Shown: one piece after another, positions 6,211-7,915 of the stretch
How positions within the stretch are numbered: position 1 is the first letter of the stretch
Layout of the letters: each line of letters opens with the position of its first letter
Source: Thermoplasmata archaeon
Lineage (GTDB): Archaea; Thermoplasmatota; Thermoplasmata; Thermoplasmatales; Thermoplasmataceae
Length of the DNA stretch: 7,915 nt
Assembly (NCBI GenBank): GCA_021790415.1
Contig: JAJYDZ010000064.1
Coordinates: 1-7,915, forward strand
Reading direction: 5' to 3'
Notes under the pieces: generated by a model
Seen by the model: the letters and a program-made list of their open reading frames with translations, nothing else
What the model was told of the DNA's origin: nothing
Databases searched by the model: none
Position numbers and translations under genes: made by a program

Positions 6211-7462
6211 TTTCGTGATCCTTTATTCCTCTCATTCTTGAAATTATCTCCTTTCCAAATTCAGAGCACTTTAGCGGCTTTATATTTAAAATTCTTGCAA
6301 GATCCTGGGTTACTCTTTGATTTGCATAACACTGGGATACGGCCTCCTCCAATATCTGGGCTGCTTCAAACCAGTTGAGCTGTCTGAGCATCATGCTTCC
6401 TGATAGTATTATGGAAGTTGGATTGGCAATATCCATACCTGCATATTTGGGAGCAGTCCCATGAACAGCTTCAAAAATGGCATATGTATCTCCTATGTTT
6501 GCACCGGGTGCAATCCCCAGACCTCCTACCTGAGCAGCTAACGCATCTGACAGATAATCGCCATTAAGGTTTGTAGTTGCAATAATATCATAATCCTCAG
6601 TTCGTGTGAGTACCTGCTGGAACATATTATCAGTTATTCTGTCTTTGATCACAATCTTGCCTTGATAGCTTCCCGGGGACTCAAGATAAGCATCTTCTCT
6701 CACTGTCTTATCTGCAAATTCTTCCGATGCAACCTCATAACCCCATTCCTTGAAGGCACCCTCAGTGTATTTCATAATGTTTCCCTTATGGACTAGTGTA
6801 ACGCTCCTTCTGTTATTTTTTATAGCGTATTCTATTGCCTTTCTGACGAGCCTCGAACTTCTGAATTTGCTTATTGGCTTTATTCCAATCCCCGTATCCT
6901 CTGTAAGATTAACATTAAACTCCTTTGTAAGAATGGCTCTGAGCTTCTTTGCCTCTTCTGAGTTGTATTTCCATTCAATTCCTGCATATAGATCTTCAGT
7001 GTTTTCCCTAAATACAACCATATTCATTTTCTCAGGGTGGGTAACAGGTGAAGGAACTCCAGGGAAATATTTAACAGGTCTAACATTTGCATATAGATCG
7101 AAATGCTGCCTGAGAGTCACATTAAGAGATCTAAATCCCTGTCCAATAGGTGTTGTCAATGGTCCCTTTATGGCTATTATGGTCTTCTGTAATAAGTCAA
7201 GGGATTCCTGTGGAAGATGCTTCCCTGTCTTTTCAAATGCATCCTCTCCTGCTGCAACTTTTTCCCATATTATGGATCGCTTACCTGAATAAGCTATTTC
7301 GAGCGCTGCATTTACAACTGAAATCATTGTGCTGGTTATATCAGGTCCTATTCCATCACCTTCTATATAGCCAATGTTAGGGTTATCAGGAATATTCAAC
7401 CTGTTATTTTCCTCAATAGATATGTATGCCATTGTTCTCTCCCTTGTTATTGATTTCTCCAT
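6203..7462 (-). CDS. icd: Isocitrate dehydrogenase (NADP-type, bacterial-like dimeric family)
   Basis: 419 residues, close to E. coli Icd (416). It oxidatively decarboxylates isocitrate to 2-oxoglutarate in the TCA cycle, in the cytosol. Substrate-binding residues are in place: Ser112 and Asn114 in FRSLNVTLRQ, Arg118, Arg128, Arg152 in FRENTEDLYAGIEW, Tyr159, Lys226 in HKGNIMKYTEG, and metal-binding Asp302/Asp306 in NLNGDYLSDALAAQ. Cofactor residues Lys339-Tyr340 in HGTAPKYAG and Arg390 match E. coli K344, Y345 and R395 and indicate NADP. The positions equivalent to V351 and Y391 are Ala346 and Gln386. The C-terminus LKCSEFG is typical. Two starts are possible: ATG 7462, or ATG 7432 (409 residues), which is preceded by an AAGGGAG Shine-Dalgarno-like sequence 6 nt away; conservation begins only after the second. 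The last 8 bp overlap the convergent ALDH-like gene. Confidence 0.95.
   Translation of the reverse strand: MEKSITRERTMAYISIEENNRLNIPDNPNIGYIEGDGIGPDITSTMISVVNAALEIAYSGKRSIIWEKVAAGEDAFEKTGKHLPQESLDLLQKTIIAIKGPLTTPIGQGFRSLNVTLRQHFDLYANVRPVKYFPGVPSPVTHPEKMNMVVFRENTEDLYAGIEWKYNSEEAKKLRAILTKEFNVNLTEDTGIGIKPISKFRSSRLVRKAIEYAIKNNRRSVTLVHKGNIMKYTEGAFKEWGYEVASEEFADKTVREDAYLESPGSYQGKIVIKDRITDNMFQQVLTRTEDYDIIATTNLNGDYLSDALAAQVGGLGIAPGANIGDTYAIFEAVHGTAPKYAGMDIANPTSIILSGSMMLRQLNWFEAAQILEEAVSQCYANQRVTQDLARILNIKPLKCSEFGKEIISRMRGIKDHETN
7433..7444 (-). promoter_or_regulatory. Shine-Dalgarno-like site before the internal icd start
   Basis: Minus-strand GGGAG followed by six bases precedes the ATG at 7432. 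It is the best ribosome-binding-site match in a window where starts otherwise look leaderless, and it favours the shorter 409-residue form or dual initiation. It could be coincidence from the AGG/GAG codons of the longer N-terminus. Confidence 0.3.
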
Positions 7463-7580
7463 TATAGTTTTTTCACAGATAATGAAATATCAGAAAAATT
7501 AGCATTGGATAGTAATTTTGAAATGAGTTCATTATGAATTGAAGTGGTTATTGGGAGGACAACGATTGAAATTGGGAAAG

Positions 7581-7590
7581 TAATTTATTT
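7581..7590 (+). promoter_or_regulatory. TATA-like promoter element of purA
   Basis: TAATTTATTT lies about 26-30 bp upstream of the ATG at 7616, with no Shine-Dalgarno site, consistent with a leaderless archaeal transcript. The remainder of the icd-purA divergent gap (7463-7580) holds only a weak AT-rich candidate for icd (minus strand ATATTTCAT near 7482-7490). Confidence 0.5.
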
Positions 7591-7615
7591 CACAAGTGAT
7601 ACCATCCGTTGACTC

Positions 7616-7915
7616 ATGAGAAATATAGTTCTGGGGCTTATGTTTGGTGATGAAGGTAAGGGAAAGGTCGTGGACTTTCTTACCGACGAAAAAACAACAG
7701 TAATCAGGTTCAATGGGGGAACAAATGCGGGGCACACAGTAGTTACTTCCAGAGGAAAATTCAAATTCCATCTTCTTCCATCTGGGGCGCTTAGGGCTTC
7801 CGATATTGTTCTGGGAAACGGTATGGTCATTGATCCTTTTGCATTGAAAGAAGAACTGGAAATATACAAGGAGGAGAATAGCGATCTCAGAATAATGATA
7901 AGCAAGGCTGCTTCT
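7616..7915 (+). CDS. purA: Adenylosuccinate synthetase, N-terminal part, cut by window edge
   Basis: 100 codons from ATG 7616 to the edge with no stop. The enzyme joins IMP and aspartate using GTP to give adenylosuccinate, the first committed step from IMP to AMP. The GTP/IMP-binding signature FGDEGKGKVVD (residues 10-20, catalytic Asp12) and RFNGGTNAGHTVV (31-43, catalytic His40) are intact. They are followed by FHLLPSGAL and IVLGNGMVIDPFAL, as in all PurA proteins. The start is unambiguous: an in-frame TGA lies two codons upstream and the protein begins directly with the first beta strand (MRNIVLGLMFGDEGKG), as in short archaeal forms. It is divergent from icd, with its own TATA-like element. 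The remaining two thirds or so of the protein lies beyond the window. Confidence 0.96.
   Translation, partial: MRNIVLGLMFGDEGKGKVVDFLTDEKTTVIRFNGGTNAGHTVVTSRGKFKFHLLPSGALRASDIVLGNGMVIDPFALKEELEIYKEENSDLRIMISKAAS

Noticed and set aside
6750..7292. A 180-codon plus-strand frame with hydrophobic stretches, antisense to icd
   Set aside because: It lies wholly within highly conserved icd sequence; the hydrophobic look is the mirror of icd codons and no promoter or start signal supports it.
7585..7905. Minus-strand frames across 7532-7905
   Set aside because: They are antisense to the unmistakable PurA N-terminus on the plus strand.
1..7915. tRNA, rRNA, CRISPR arrays or insertion sequences
   Set aside because: No cloverleaf, repeat-spacer series, transposase or terminal repeats were seen on either strand.

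Overview
The window looks archaeal and most resembles the Thermoplasmata (Thermoplasmatales-type euryarchaea). This is an inference. It rests on AT-rich DNA, genes that mostly lack Shine-Dalgarno sites, TATA-like elements about 22-26 bp upstream of the chosen start codons (leaderless transcription), frequent ATA/AGA/AGG codons, and protein sequences of archaeal character. No rRNA, tRNA, CRISPR array or mobile element was seen, and no non-coding stretch exceeds about 205 bp.

Layout. A small glycine-rich membrane protein runs off the left edge (1-342, minus). It is divergent from a 443-residue protein kinase (487-1818, plus). The kinase ends 5 bp from the convergent end of a two-gene unit on the minus strand: a von Willebrand A (vWA) protein (3361-2543) followed by a PP2C phosphatase (2546-1824), joined by an ATGA start/stop overlap. 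After a 205-bp divergent intergenic region come, on the plus strand, a 12-helix APC-type permease (3567-4898, GTG start) and an aldehyde-dehydrogenase-fold protein (4972-6210, TTG start). The latter overlaps by 8 bp, tail to tail, NADP-type isocitrate dehydrogenase (7462-6203, minus). A last divergent gap leads to adenylosuccinate synthetase, cut by the right edge (7616-7915+, plus).

The most notable content is 487-3361: kinase, PP2C phosphatase and vWA protein side by side. This matches the kinase-phosphatase-vWA triad known from bacteria (the TerY-P triad of tellurium-resistance-associated systems; YegI-PphC-YegL in E. coli). Here it stands alone without Ter genes, and the kinase carries an N-terminal lysine-rich tail and a probable Ig-like beta domain. 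The likely logic is reversible Ser/Thr phosphorylation, with the vWA protein as a metal-dependent scaffold or target adaptor. Signal and target are unknown.

The second notable item is the aldehyde-dehydrogenase-like protein: by eye it has lost both the catalytic cysteine and the general-base glutamate, so it may be a pseudoenzyme. The remaining genes are transport and core metabolism (TCA cycle, purine synthesis).
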